Shown: in pieces, positions 1 through 9,571 of the stretch
How positions within the stretch are numbered: the first letter of the stretch is position 1
Layout: each line of letters opens with the position of its first letter
Origin: Microbacterium sp. CSI-V
GTDB taxonomy: Bacteria > Actinomycetota > Actinomycetes > Actinomycetales > Microbacteriaceae
DNA: 64,000 nt
Direction: 5' to 3'
NCBI RefSeq assembly: GCF_001984105.1
Contig: NZ_MTQM01000009.1
Span: forward strand, 620,001-684,000
The notes under the pieces: generated by a model
The model's database searches: none
The model's input: the letters and a program-made list of their open reading frames with translations, nothing else
Told to the model about the DNA's origin: nothing
Made by a program: the position numbers and the translations under genes

Positions 1-480
1 ACCCGTGCGATCGGCCGCGTCCTCACGCAGCTCGTCGCGAGCGGACTGGCGGAGTCCGGTCCCGACGGGATCTCCCCGACCTCCACCGCCTCCGCGGGGG
101 ACGCCGTGGCCGCCGTGCGGGAACGCGACGCGTCCGAGGAACGCATCCGCGCCTCGCGCATCGAGATCATGCGCGGGTACGCGGAGACCGTCCGCTGCCG
201 CCGGCGTGCCCTGCTGGAGTACTTCGGCGTCGAGGCGGCCGAGCACTGCCGCACATGCGATCGGTGCGACGTCGTCGACGCCGCGCCCGTCCCGGCCGCG
301 GACGCCGAGCCGGACGAGCTCCGGGTCGACTCCACCGTCGACCACCACGAGTGGGGATCGGGCACGGTGATGGCTGTCGAGGCCGACCGACTCACGGTGT
401 TCTTCCCCGACCACGGCTACAAGGTGCTCGCCCGCGCCGCCTTCGACCGCGGCATCCTGGAGCTCGGCGACGCCGCGTAG
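1..480 (+). CDS. recQ: RecQ-type ATP-dependent DNA helicase, C-terminal part (5' end outside window)
   Basis: Only the last 159 residues are present, so helicase motifs cannot be checked. The segment around residues 55-95 matches the RecQ zinc-binding subdomain: a Cys in TVRCRRR, a conserved LLEYFG, then clustered cysteines in HCRTCDRCD. It is followed by a short basic/aromatic module (VDHHEWGSGTV to DHGYKVL) of the kind seen at the end of many actinobacterial RecQ proteins. RecQ enzymes unwind 3'-5' at recombination and repair intermediates. The gene ends at a TAG at 478-480, is convergent with the DoxX gene, and is followed by a long palindrome. Confidence 0.85.
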   Translation, partial: TRAIGRVLTQLVASGLAESGPDGISPTSTASAGDAVAAVRERDASEERIRASRIEIMRGYAETVRCRRRALLEYFGVEAAEHCRTCDRCDVVDAAPVPAADAEPDELRVDSTVDHHEWGSGTVMAVEADRLTVFFPDHGYKVLARAAFDRGILELGDAA

Positions 481-504
481 CGGGTCGCCGCTCGGTCAGC
501 GACC

Positions 505-572
505 GTTTGGGGCGCATTTCGCGCTTTGGGGCGCGGTATACCCCGCCCCAAAGCGCGGATCACGCCCCAAAC
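505..572. repeat. 68-bp nested palindrome between convergent genes
   Basis: Two nested perfect inverted repeats are visible. The outer arms are GTTTGGGGCG (505-514) and its complement (563-572). The inner arms are CGCGCTTTGGGGCG (520-533) and its complement (544-557). Both left arms carry the unit TTTGGGGCG, so the element looks built from a duplicated unit. It fills the gap between the recQ stop and the DoxX stop and could act as a bidirectional terminator, though it has no T tract. Confidence 0.85.
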
Positions 573-587
573 CCGCGACGCCCGGGG

Positions 588-992
588 TCACTCGCGCGTC
601 GACCACCACGCCCAGGCGATGAGCGGCACCTGCAGGAACAGTCGTACTAATCGCGCCCGGTCGGTGCTCAGGCCCGGCGCCGAACGACCGGTGCGCCACT
701 GGTGCACGTTGCCGGGGAACACGGCGACGAAGAACGCCGCGACCGCGGCACCGATGCGCCGACGTTCCCGGGGCAGGGCGACCAGTCCGACGCCGAGCAG
801 CACCTCGGCCGCCCCGGATGCCACCACGATCGCGTCCTTGTCGGTGTGCAGCACCCGCGTCGCCCAGTCCGGGACGACGATGCGGTATCCGCGACGCCCC
901 CAGGTCACGTGGCTGACTCCCGCGGCGATGAGCAGGGCGGCCAGCGCACCGCGCGCGACGGAACGGACGGGGACACCTCGACGTCGTGGCAT
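588..992 (-). CDS. DoxX-family small membrane protein
   Basis: This 134-aa protein has about four hydrophobic segments (around residues 13-27, 55-73, 80-92 and 115-130), which fits DoxX/DoxD-like proteins. The stretch AAEVLLGVGLVALPRERRRIGAA resembles the DoxX core, with a helix ending in a small-residue motif before a basic loop. Family members are inner-membrane proteins, often linked to redox or quinone chemistry. No catalytic residue can be assigned here. It is a single gene, convergent with recQ. A family assignment is reasonable; a specific role is not. Confidence 0.7.
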   Translation of the reverse strand: MPRRRGVPVRSVARGALAALLIAAGVSHVTWGRRGYRIVVPDWATRVLHTDKDAIVVASGAAEVLLGVGLVALPRERRRIGAAVAAFFVAVFPGNVHQWRTGRSAPGLSTDRARLVRLFLQVPLIAWAWWSTRE

Positions 993-1031
993 CCGGTCAG
1001 TCTGCCAGCCGCCGGGAACGACGGGGCCGCG

Positions 1032-1799
1032 TCAGAGCTGCGTCGGCCCCGTGCGCCGCACGAAGTCGATGTAGGCCTCCACGGTGTCGTCGGGGACGAT
1101 GGCCCGCAGCACCACCTCGTCGACCGCGGCGGTGTACGCCTCGAGCGCCCCCGCGAGCTCGGTGACATCGCGGATCGTCGTGTCGGCGGCATCCACGCCC
1201 ATCCGCGCGAAGTTCGCGGCGTAGTTCGGGAACGACGCGTACCGCGCGGTCTCGGCGTCGAGCCTGGCTCGGGCGGCGTCGACGATCGCCGTGCGCACGT
1301 ACACCGCGACGTAGGCTCCGGGCCCGAGCGACTCGGCCTGGGCTGCGGCCTCGGTGGGAGGCACCCAGTTCAACAGCACGCCCTCGGCCTCGTCGGCACC
1401 GAGACGGCGCATCTTCGGCCCGAGTGCGCCGACGAGAACCCGCGGGATCCCCGCCCCGTGCAGCACCCCGATCGCCTCGCGCACGCGGGCGAGGGCACCC
1501 TGCTTCGCCATGCCCGAGCCGATGCCGAGGGTGAGCCGGTCCAGCGGGAGGGCGAGGGATGCCACCTCTTCGGCGATCTCGGTGGCGGGTCGACGATCCA
1601 CGGGCACGACGCCCGTGGCCAGGCGGAGCGTCGACGTGACGCGGGCGGCCGCGGCGAGCGCCGCGAGTGCATCGCCGTCGGGGGTGTCGTTGATCCAGAG
1701 GGTGTGGAACCCCGCGGCCTCGACGGCGGGCGCGATCCCGGCGACGGCGTCGGGCCCGAGCGAGCCGGCGAGACCGATCGAGACGACTCCGCGGCTCAC
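1032..1799 (-). CDS. LLM class flavin-dependent oxidoreductase (short form)
   Basis: A 255-aa luciferase-like protein that probably uses reduced F420 or FMN on an unknown substrate. The fold shows in the N-terminal strand (VVSIGLAGSL), the AAGFHTLWINDTPDGDALAAL segment that replaces the usual E-E/D pair, TLRLATGVVPVDRR, the LPLDRLTLGIGSG strand and VLVGALGPKMRRLGAD. The start is a GTG at 1797-1799 that shares bases with the TGA of the upstream LLM gene (GTGA). The two are therefore translationally coupled. At 255 residues it is shorter than the usual 290-340. Confidence 0.85.
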   Translation of the reverse strand: MSRGVVSIGLAGSLGPDAVAGIAPAVEAAGFHTLWINDTPDGDALAALAAAARVTSTLRLATGVVPVDRRPATEIAEEVASLALPLDRLTLGIGSGMAKQGALARVREAIGVLHGAGIPRVLVGALGPKMRRLGADEAEGVLLNWVPPTEAAAQAESLGPGAYVAVYVRTAIVDAARARLDAETARYASFPNYAANFARMGVDAADTTIRDVTELAGALEAYTAAVDEVVLRAIVPDDTVEAYIDFVRRTGPTQL

Positions 1800-2677
1800 G
1801 AGACGCCCCCGGCGGCGGGCACCTCGACGGCGACCTGTCCAACGGCCGAGAAGAACACGTGCAGATCGACGTCGTCGGTCGGCAGCAGGACGACGTCGTC
1901 GACACCGGCGGCCTGGAAGCGCGCGACGCCCTCGGCGACGTCGCCGACGGATCCCGCGAGTGCCCGGTCGGCGGCATCCGGTCGGTCTTTCAGCACGGCG
2001 CCGACGCGCTCGGCCGCACCCGGCCCGAACGCGGTGAGGACGTAGGCCACGATGTCGGGACTGCCGTCGCGCCCCGCCTCGGCCCACCCGGCGCGGACGG
2101 TGCGGACGGCCTCGGCGATCTCATCGACCGTGTGCCGGCTGTCGAGGATGACGCCGTCGGCCACCGCCCCGGCGAGGTGCAGCGTCTTGGGCCCCTCGGC
2201 CGCGGCGTACACCCGGGGCGCGACCACCGGCGGCCAGTCGAGCGCCACGTCGCGCAGCCGCACGTACCGGCCTTCGGCGCTGACGGTGTCGCCGGCCAGG
2301 AGCCCGCGGAGGGCCGGCAGCTGCTCCTGCATGAGGGTCAGCGGCGAGGCGGCCTTCGCCCCGACCTGCCGCATCCAGTCCTGCACGCCGTGGCCGAAGC
2401 CGGGCAGCAGCCGCCCGGGGAACATGCGCTCGATCGTGGCGACCTCCATCGCGGAGGCGGCCACGTTGCGCAGCGGGAACGGCGCGATGCCCACGCCCAC
2501 GCGCAGGTGGTCGGTGGCGGCGAGCGCGGCGGTCGCGGCGGCCCACGCCGACGACCGGAAGCAGTCCTCCCACAGCCACAGCTCGGGCACCCCCTCGCCC
2601 TCGGCGACCCGCGCGGCCTCGCGCAGTTCCTCGGGCGGGTGCGGGTAGGGGCTGAAGATCGTGCCGATACGACTCAT
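1796..2677 (-). CDS. LLM class flavin-dependent oxidoreductase
   Basis: A 293-aa luciferase-like monooxygenase or F420-dependent oxidoreductase. It carries FSPYPHPPEELREAARVAEGEGVPELWLWED near the N-terminus, then LRVGVGIAPFPLRN, FPGRLLPGFGHGVQDWMRQVG and PPVVAPRVYAAAEGPKTLHLAG, the flavin/F420-binding pattern of the family. The start at 2677 (MSRIGT) is preferred over a longer frame because a CAGAGT -10-like hexamer lies six bases upstream, the leaderless layout common in this window. It forms an operon with the following shorter LLM gene, possibly a two-subunit enzyme. The substrate is unknown. Confidence 0.88.
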   Translation of the reverse strand: MSRIGTIFSPYPHPPEELREAARVAEGEGVPELWLWEDCFRSSAWAAATAALAATDHLRVGVGIAPFPLRNVAASAMEVATIERMFPGRLLPGFGHGVQDWMRQVGAKAASPLTLMQEQLPALRGLLAGDTVSAEGRYVRLRDVALDWPPVVAPRVYAAAEGPKTLHLAGAVADGVILDSRHTVDEIAEAVRTVRAGWAEAGRDGSPDIVAYVLTAFGPGAAERVGAVLKDRPDAADRALAGSVGDVAEGVARFQAAGVDDVVLLPTDDVDLHVFFSAVGQVAVEVPAAGGVS

Positions 2678-2713
2678 GCCCCTACTCTGCCGTGCCCCAC
2701 CGACATGCGGGAG

Positions 2714-2729
2714 GGATGCCACGGCATCC
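2714..2729. repeat. 16-bp element GGATGCC-AC-GGCATCC
   Basis: A near-perfect palindrome made of GGATGCC (2714-2720), two bases, and GGCATCC (2723-2729). The same 16-mer or its complement recurs at 2913-2928, 32695-32710 and 42945-42960. It lies upstream of the LLM operon, outside any gene. Confidence 0.8.
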
Positions 2730-2828
2730 GCCACACCTCCTGCGCACCGGCGTCAGGCCGGACGAAACGGCGCCGGCCGCAGCGGCGCGCAGGAGTCGTG
2801 CACGTCCCACGCCGCTCCGAAACGACGA

Positions 2829-2860
2829 AGGCCCCCGGAACCCGAGGGTTCCGAGGGCCT
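2829..2860 (-). terminator. Rho-independent-type hairpin downstream of the clp gene
   Basis: Arms at 2829-2843 (AGGCCCCCGGAACCC) and 2846-2860 (GGGTTCCGAGGGCCT) pair with one mismatch around a 2-base loop. The hairpin begins about 10 bases past the TGA of the Clp ATPase gene on the minus strand. Confidence 0.75.
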
Positions 2861-2870
2861 GACACCAGCC

Positions 2871-5399
<2,529 letters not shown>

Positions 5400-5416
5400 T
5401 TCCGTCTCCTGTGATA

Positions 5417-5437
5417 CGTGAGTGGAGTCGACTCAAG
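5417..5437 (-). promoter_or_regulatory. HspR operator (HAIR) 1
   Basis: CGTGAGT-N7-ACTCAAG matches the HspR-associated inverted repeat CTTGAGT-N7-ACTCAAG with one mismatch, at a half-site base. It lies 18 bp upstream of the TTG start of the ClpC-type gene. HspR is the DnaK-assisted heat-shock repressor of actinobacteria. Confidence 0.85.
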
Positions 5438-5444
5438 TTTCTTA

Positions 5445-5465
5445 CTTGAGTGGCTGCGTATCAAG
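5445..5465 (-). promoter_or_regulatory. HspR operator (HAIR) 2
   Basis: CTTGAGT-N7-TATCAAG has a perfect left half-site and two mismatches in the right. Its start is 28 bp from that of HAIR 1, so two HspR sites lie side by side in front of the clp gene. Confidence 0.78.
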
Positions 5466-5506
5466 TTCAACGGAGGGGCTCCGAGGATATTCCCGGCTCG
5501 CGCTCC

Positions 5507-6340
5507 CTAGGCGCGAAGCCGCGGATCCGGCTCGTTCCACAGCTCCACGGTCTGCAGCAACCAGAAGACCGCGAACAGCACGAGCGCCAGCGACTCCCCC
5601 AGGAACACCCAGGGCACGGGACGCGTGACATCCCCTCCCCCGATCGCCCGCACGAGCGTCGCCGCGAGCCCGACGAGGGCGATCAGGATGCCGAGCGCCA
5701 CCGCCGCGTACGCGGGGCGGAAGCGCTCCGGCGCGCGTTGCGGCCGCCACGCCGCGATCGCGGCCACCGCGCCGATGAGGAGGAAGAAGCCCACCGCGGC
5801 GGTGTTGTGCGCGAAGAGGAGGAACGCTCCGGGTGCGACGAACGCCCACGTCCCGAGCCCCAGGACCACGACCCCCACCGCCGCCGCGGTGAGGGCGACC
5901 CCGCGCGAGATCGTCCCCTGCACGATCGACAGCACCACACCCGCGACCACCCCGACCAGAACCACGGATGCCACGCTCACGCCGTTGTTGAGCACGGCGG
6001 GGAGGACCGCGGGCGGGACGCACCGCACGGCCTCCCCACACGCCTCGGCCTCCACGGTCGTGGGGACGACCGCGATCACGAGCGCCAGGACCGCGGCGAC
6101 GTCGAGCAGCCCCTGTTCGACGCTGTGCCCCGAGAGCGCGACGAACGCCGTCGCCACCACGAAGAGCCCCGCCACGAACATCGGTCCCGCCGGGGTGTAA
6201 TACGCCGCGCTGAGCGACGGCAACGACCCGGCCGTGATCCCCTCCACCGTGACCGCGACGGCCAGGAGCAGCGTCGCCGCGAGGATCGTCAGGCGCACGT
6301 ACCGGTAGGTGCGCTGCGTCGAGGTGGTGCGGATGCGCAT
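5507..6340 (-). CDS. Multi-pass membrane protein of unknown function
   Basis: A 277-aa protein with about seven or eight hydrophobic helices: LTILAATLLLAVAVTVEGITA, MFVAGLFVVATAFVAL, LLDVAAVLALVIAVV, ASVVLVGVVAGVVLSIV, GVALTAAAVGVVVLGL, VGFFLLIGAVAAIAAW, YAAVALGILIALVGLA and LGESLALVLFAVFWLL. The third loop contains a Cys pair (EACGEAVRCVPPA). The start is set at ATG 6338-6340; an in-frame GTG lies two codons upstream. It resembles DUF998-like actinobacterial membrane proteins only loosely, so no function is assigned. It is divergent from the EI24 gene. Confidence 0.65.
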   Translation of the reverse strand: MRIRTTSTQRTYRYVRLTILAATLLLAVAVTVEGITAGSLPSLSAAYYTPAGPMFVAGLFVVATAFVALSGHSVEQGLLDVAAVLALVIAVVPTTVEAEACGEAVRCVPPAVLPAVLNNGVSVASVVLVGVVAGVVLSIVQGTISRGVALTAAAVGVVVLGLGTWAFVAPGAFLLFAHNTAAVGFFLLIGAVAAIAAWRPQRAPERFRPAYAAVALGILIALVGLAATLVRAIGGGDVTRPVPWVFLGESLALVLFAVFWLLQTVELWNEPDPRLRA

Positions 6341-6397
6341 GCGCACATCTTGACAGCGGCCTCCGACGTTCCCCGGGACCTCTGCGAGAATGCCCGG

Positions 6398-7162
6398 ATG
6401 CGCGAGTTCCTCCACGGCGCCCGGATGCTCCTCCGCGGCCTCGGCCAGTGGCGCCGCTCCCCCGGCGCGATGGCGCTCGGCCTCATCCCCGGCTTCCTCG
6501 TCGGCCTCGTCTTCGGTGCGGCGCTCGTCGGCTGGGGCATCCTCCTCGGGGAGGTCGTGGACGACTGGACACCCTTCGCGAACACCTGGGATCCGCTGTG
6601 GGCCACCGTCCTTCGCACCGCGATCGCCGTCGCCTCCTTCGGGGCGGCCGCGTTCCTCGCGATCGTGTCGTTCACCGCCGTCACCCTCGCGGTCGGCGAA
6701 CCCTTCTACGACCGCATCTGGCGCGCCACCGAGCTCACCGCCACCGGCCGGGTCCCGGATGCCGACTACGGCTTCTGGCGCGCCGCCGGAGACGCGGTGC
6801 GCCTCATCGTGCGCGGCGCGTTCGCGGCGCTCGCCGCGTGGCTCCTCGGCCTCATCCCCTTCGTCGGCGGGGTCCTCGGGTTCGTCGTCGGCGTGCTGCT
6901 CACCGGCTGGCTCCTCGCCGACGAGCTGACTTCCCGCGCCCTCTCCGCCCGGGGGTTGGATCGCCGGGCACGCCGGGCGGTGCTGCGCGAGAACCGCGCG
7001 CGGGCCCTCGGCTTCGGCGTGGCGACGCAGCTGTGCTTCCTCGTCCCGCTCGGCGCCGTCGCCGTGATGCCGGCCGCGGTCGCCGGCAGCACGCTCTGGA
7101 CGCACGCGGCGCTCCGCGAGACGCCGGCCGCGGCGCACCGGACGCCCGACGCGGCACGATAG
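6398..7162 (+). CDS. EI24/CysZ-like membrane protein
   Basis: A 254-aa integral membrane protein of the EI24 family, related to the CysZ sulfate permease. It has an N-terminal amphipathic FLHGARMLLRGLGQWRRSPG, paired hydrophobic segments (ALGLIPGFLVGLVFGAALVG; AIAVASFGAAAFLAIVSFTAV), the conserved EPFYDRIWR, then LLGLIPFVGGVLGFVVGVLLTGWLLADEL. Family members form intramembrane hairpins and are linked to sulfate uptake, which is not shown here. The ATG at 6398 follows GAGAAT plus six bases, suggesting a leaderless transcript. Confidence 0.85.
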   Translation: MREFLHGARMLLRGLGQWRRSPGAMALGLIPGFLVGLVFGAALVGWGILLGEVVDDWTPFANTWDPLWATVLRTAIAVASFGAAAFLAIVSFTAVTLAVGEPFYDRIWRATELTATGRVPDADYGFWRAAGDAVRLIVRGAFAALAAWLLGLIPFVGGVLGFVVGVLLTGWLLADELTSRALSARGLDRRARRAVLRENRARALGFGVATQLCFLVPLGAVAVMPAAVAGSTLWTHAALRETPAAAHRTPDAAR

Positions 7163-7187
7163 CCTGGAGCGACCGAAGGGATCCCCT

Positions 7188-7337
7188 ATGTTCATCGTCT
7201 CGCTCATCCTGTTCATCGGCGGCATGCTGCTGTTCGGTCTGTCGTTCTCGACCGCCGTCCCCGCGCTCGTCTTCGCCCTCGGCATCCTGCTGGTCGCCGC
7301 GTCGCTGGCGCTGCCCTTCCACTTCGGCACCCGGTAA
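7188..7337 (+). CDS. Small two-helix membrane protein (49 aa)
   Basis: A 49-codon frame encodes two hydrophobic helices (MFIVSLILFIGGMLLFGLSF and ALVFALGILLVAASLALPF). An AAGGG ribosome-binding site lies about 10 bases upstream of the ATG. It sits 25 bases after the EI24 gene on the same strand and just before the methyltransferase, consistent with co-transcription. No family is recognised. The continuous hydrophobicity and ribosome-binding site favour a real small gene. Confidence 0.65.
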   Translation: MFIVSLILFIGGMLLFGLSFSTAVPALVFALGILLVAASLALPFHFGTR

Positions 7338-7414
7338 TCGCCGCCCACGCCGCCTCGGCGCCCTTCTCTCTCGACGACCTGCGCCGCTGGCCCGACCTCG
7401 AGGGTCCGGATCTG

Positions 7415-8458
7415 GTGGCGGTGGATGCCGCCGACCGCCTGATCCTCGACGAATCCGCCGCCGCGCGGGCGGACGTTTCCGACGGCGGGCTCGTCGTCAT
7501 CGACGACGCGTACGGCGCCCTCACCCTCGCCGCAGCCGCGGCCGGGGCGCGTGGCATCCGGGTCCATCAGGACGCCCTGACCGGTGAGCAGGCCCTGTCC
7601 GCCAACGCCGACCGCGCCGGGCTCGACGGAACCTTCACGCACCACGACCTGGATGCCGAGCTCGTCCGCGACGCGCGCGTCGTCCTGCTCCGTCTCCCCC
7701 GCGCCCTGCGCGCGCTCCACGACATCGCCGGGCTCATCGCCGCGCACGCGAACCCCGACGTCCTGGTGTTCGCCGGCGGGCGGCTGAAGTACATGACGCC
7801 CACGATGAACGACGTGCTGCGCGAGCACTTCACGCGCGTCGACGTCACGCACGCGCGGCAGAAGTCGCGCGTGCTGGTCGCCCGCGGTCCGCACGACGGC
7901 ATCGACCCGCAGCCGGAGCCCGCGACCGTCGACGGCCTCGAGGTGCGCGCCTTCGGCGGCGTCTTCGCCGGTGCGTCGATCGACATCGGCACGCGTCTTC
8001 TCCTGGCCCACCTCCCCGACCCGGTCGACGGCGCGATCGACTTCGCCTGCGGCACGGGAGTCGTGGCCGCGGCGTGGGCGCTGCGGCATCCGTCGGTCCG
8101 GGTCATCGCCACGGATCAGTCCGCGGTCGCGGTGGCGTCCGCCCGCGCGACAGCCGCGGCCAACGGGGTCGCCGACCGGGTCGAGGTCGTGCGCGACGAC
8201 CTGCTCGCTTCGCGGCCGGACGCGAGCGCGTCGCTCATCGCGCTGAACCCGCCGTTCCACACCGGAGGGGCGATCACCGAGGGCGTCGCACCGCGGATGT
8301 TCGCCGACGCGGCGCGCGTGCTCGCGCCCGGCGGAGAGCTGTGGGTCGTGTGGAACTCCGCACTGCAGTACCGTCCCGCACTCGAGCGCCTGGTCGGCCC
8401 GACGCGTCAGGTCGCGCGCGACCGCAAGTTCACGGTCACGGTCTCGACGCGGCGCTGA
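7415..8458 (+). CDS. Class I SAM-dependent methyltransferase, RsmC/RsmD-like
   Basis: A two-domain methyltransferase of about 347 aa, like RsmC/RlmG. A degenerate N-terminal MTase-like domain is followed by a catalytic domain with motif I IDFACGTGVVAAAWA, an acidic VIATDQSAV, and the NPPF motif (ALNPPFHTGG) typical of N2-guanine or N6-adenine RNA methyltransferases. The start is uncertain. GTG 7415 is the first usable in-frame codon, but the frame stays open upstream to about 7300 with protein-like sequence (FSLDDLRRWPDLEGPDLV) and no ATG, GTG or TTG. The true N-terminus may be longer. Confidence 0.85.
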   Translation: MAVDAADRLILDESAAARADVSDGGLVVIDDAYGALTLAAAAAGARGIRVHQDALTGEQALSANADRAGLDGTFTHHDLDAELVRDARVVLLRLPRALRALHDIAGLIAAHANPDVLVFAGGRLKYMTPTMNDVLREHFTRVDVTHARQKSRVLVARGPHDGIDPQPEPATVDGLEVRAFGGVFAGASIDIGTRLLLAHLPDPVDGAIDFACGTGVVAAAWALRHPSVRVIATDQSAVAVASARATAAANGVADRVEVVRDDLLASRPDASASLIALNPPFHTGGAITEGVAPRMFADAARVLAPGGELWVVWNSALQYRPALERLVGPTRQVARDRKFTVTVSTRR

Positions 8459-8469
8459 CCCTCACGCCT

Positions 8470-8783
8470 CTCGTCCCACTTGAGGCGGCGCGCGTCCCAC
8501 AAATCGTCGGTATTGACAGCCCAGAACCGCCGAAGCTGGGACACGGTCCCACCGCCGCAGCACCTCAGCGGCGCCCGCGACACCCCTCGTCCCACTTCCG
8601 ACGGCGCGCGTCCCACAAACCGTCGGTCTCCGCAGCCCAGAACCGCCGAAACTGGGACACGGTCCCACCGCCGCAGCACCTCAGCGGCGCCCGCGACACC
8701 CCTCGTCCCACTTCCGACGGCGCGCGTCCCACAAACCGTCGGTCTCCGCAGCCCAGAACCGCCGAAACTGGGACACGGTCCGG
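8470..8783. repeat. 116-bp tandem repeat, about 2.7 copies
   Basis: Units begin at 8470, 8586 and 8702 (CTCGTCCCACTT), an exact 116-bp period. Units 2 and 3 look identical over about 80 bp; unit 1 differs at a few clustered positions. Each unit contains small inverted repeats: CCGACGG/CCGTCGG (intact in units 2 and 3, broken in unit 1), CGCCGC/GCGGCG, and GTCCCA facing TGGGAC. The array fills the 365-base gap between two convergent genes and has no coding sign. Confidence 0.92.
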
Positions 8784-8823
8784 CAGCAGCCGGCAGCATC
8801 AGCCACTGCCGCCGCGACAATCC

Positions 8824-9288
8824 TCAGCCCTTGCCACCCGGCGGGCCGACGACCAGCAGCACCACGAAGATCAGCGCGACGACGACCGCGATCAGGATGC
8901 CGAGCACCCACGGCCGCCGCAGGAAGAACCGCAGCAACCGGTCGAGAGGCCGCTGGTCGCGCGGGTCGTCGCCCGCGTCGAGCCGCCACGCTCCGCGAAG
9001 CCGTCCGGTGCGGTGCAGCCACAGCTCGGTCGGCACGGTGGCGTACGGGATCACGGCGCTGACGATCGCGACAGCCGCCGGCCCGACACCCCAACGCTGA
9101 TTCAGCGCGACGAGCACCGCGGTCGCCCCGTACGCGAGGAAGACGAACCCGTGGATGCCACCCCCGATCGTCACCGCGATCGACAGGTCGGCGGTGGCGC
9201 GGAGGATGAGCCCCGCGATCAGCAGGGTCCACGAGATCGCCTCGGCGATCGCGAGCGTGCGAAACAGGGTCAGGGGCGTGCGGAACAC
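8824..9288 (-). CDS. DUF3817 family membrane protein
   Basis: A 154-aa protein with an N-terminal DUF3817-like domain. It starts LFRTLAIAEAISWTLLIAGLILR, then has GGGIHGFVFLAYGATAVLVAL with the conserved His-Gly between helices, a third helix, and VPTELWLHR. A basic linker leads to a final transmembrane segment (VLGILIAVVVALIFVVLLVV) and a Gly/Lys tail. Family members are small bacterial inner-membrane proteins of unknown role, often near MFS transporters. It is convergent with the methyltransferase across the tandem repeat. Confidence 0.82.
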   Translation of the reverse strand: MFRTPLTLFRTLAIAEAISWTLLIAGLILRATADLSIAVTIGGGIHGFVFLAYGATAVLVALNQRWGVGPAAVAIVSAVIPYATVPTELWLHRTGRLRGAWRLDAGDDPRDQRPLDRLLRFFLRRPWVLGILIAVVVALIFVVLLVVGPPGGKG

Positions 9289-9379
9289 GTCTCTCCTCGT
9301 TCGGGTGCGGGGCTTCCCACCCTACGGAAACGCCCCGGCGCCGACCCGCCGCACTGTTCGACGTCGAGGCAGCCCGCGC

Positions 9380-9499
9380 TCACTCGACCGGTTCGTCGTC
9401 GTGGTCCAGCGTCGGATCGGACTTCTCGCCCTGGGCCGCGGTGGACGTGTCGGGCTCGGGGCCGGGATCGATAGGTGGCATGTCGCGGTCGGCATCCAT
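9380..9499 (-). CDS. Small acidic hypothetical protein (39 aa)
   Basis: A 39-codon frame (MDADRDMPPIDPG to HDDEPVE), rich in Asp, Glu and Pro, is preceded by a GGTGGAG ribosome-binding site. It is divergent from the FUSC gene and lies upstream of the DUF3817 gene. It has no recognisable domain and probably no fold. The evidence is limited to the ribosome-binding site, position and acidic composition. Confidence 0.4.
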   Translation of the reverse strand: MDADRDMPPIDPGPEPDTSTAAQGEKSDPTLDHDDEPVE

Positions 9500-9571
9500 G
9501 GCTCCACCCCACCACAGCGGCGGACGGATGCCAGGGCCTTGACCTCCGCCCCCGCCGCGTAGGCTGGTCGG

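Noticed and set aside
54-650. Plus-strand frames extending through the palindrome after recQ
   Set aside because: They are out of frame with the RecQ zinc-binding sequence and are Arg/Pro-rich shadows.
5507-8260. A 917-codon minus-strand frame
   Set aside because: Only its last 277 codons look like a protein (hydrophobic helices). The upstream part is antisense to the EI24 and methyltransferase genes.
8470-8783. Possible CRISPR array
   Set aside because: The units are contiguous and uniform with no unique spacers, and no cas genes are near.
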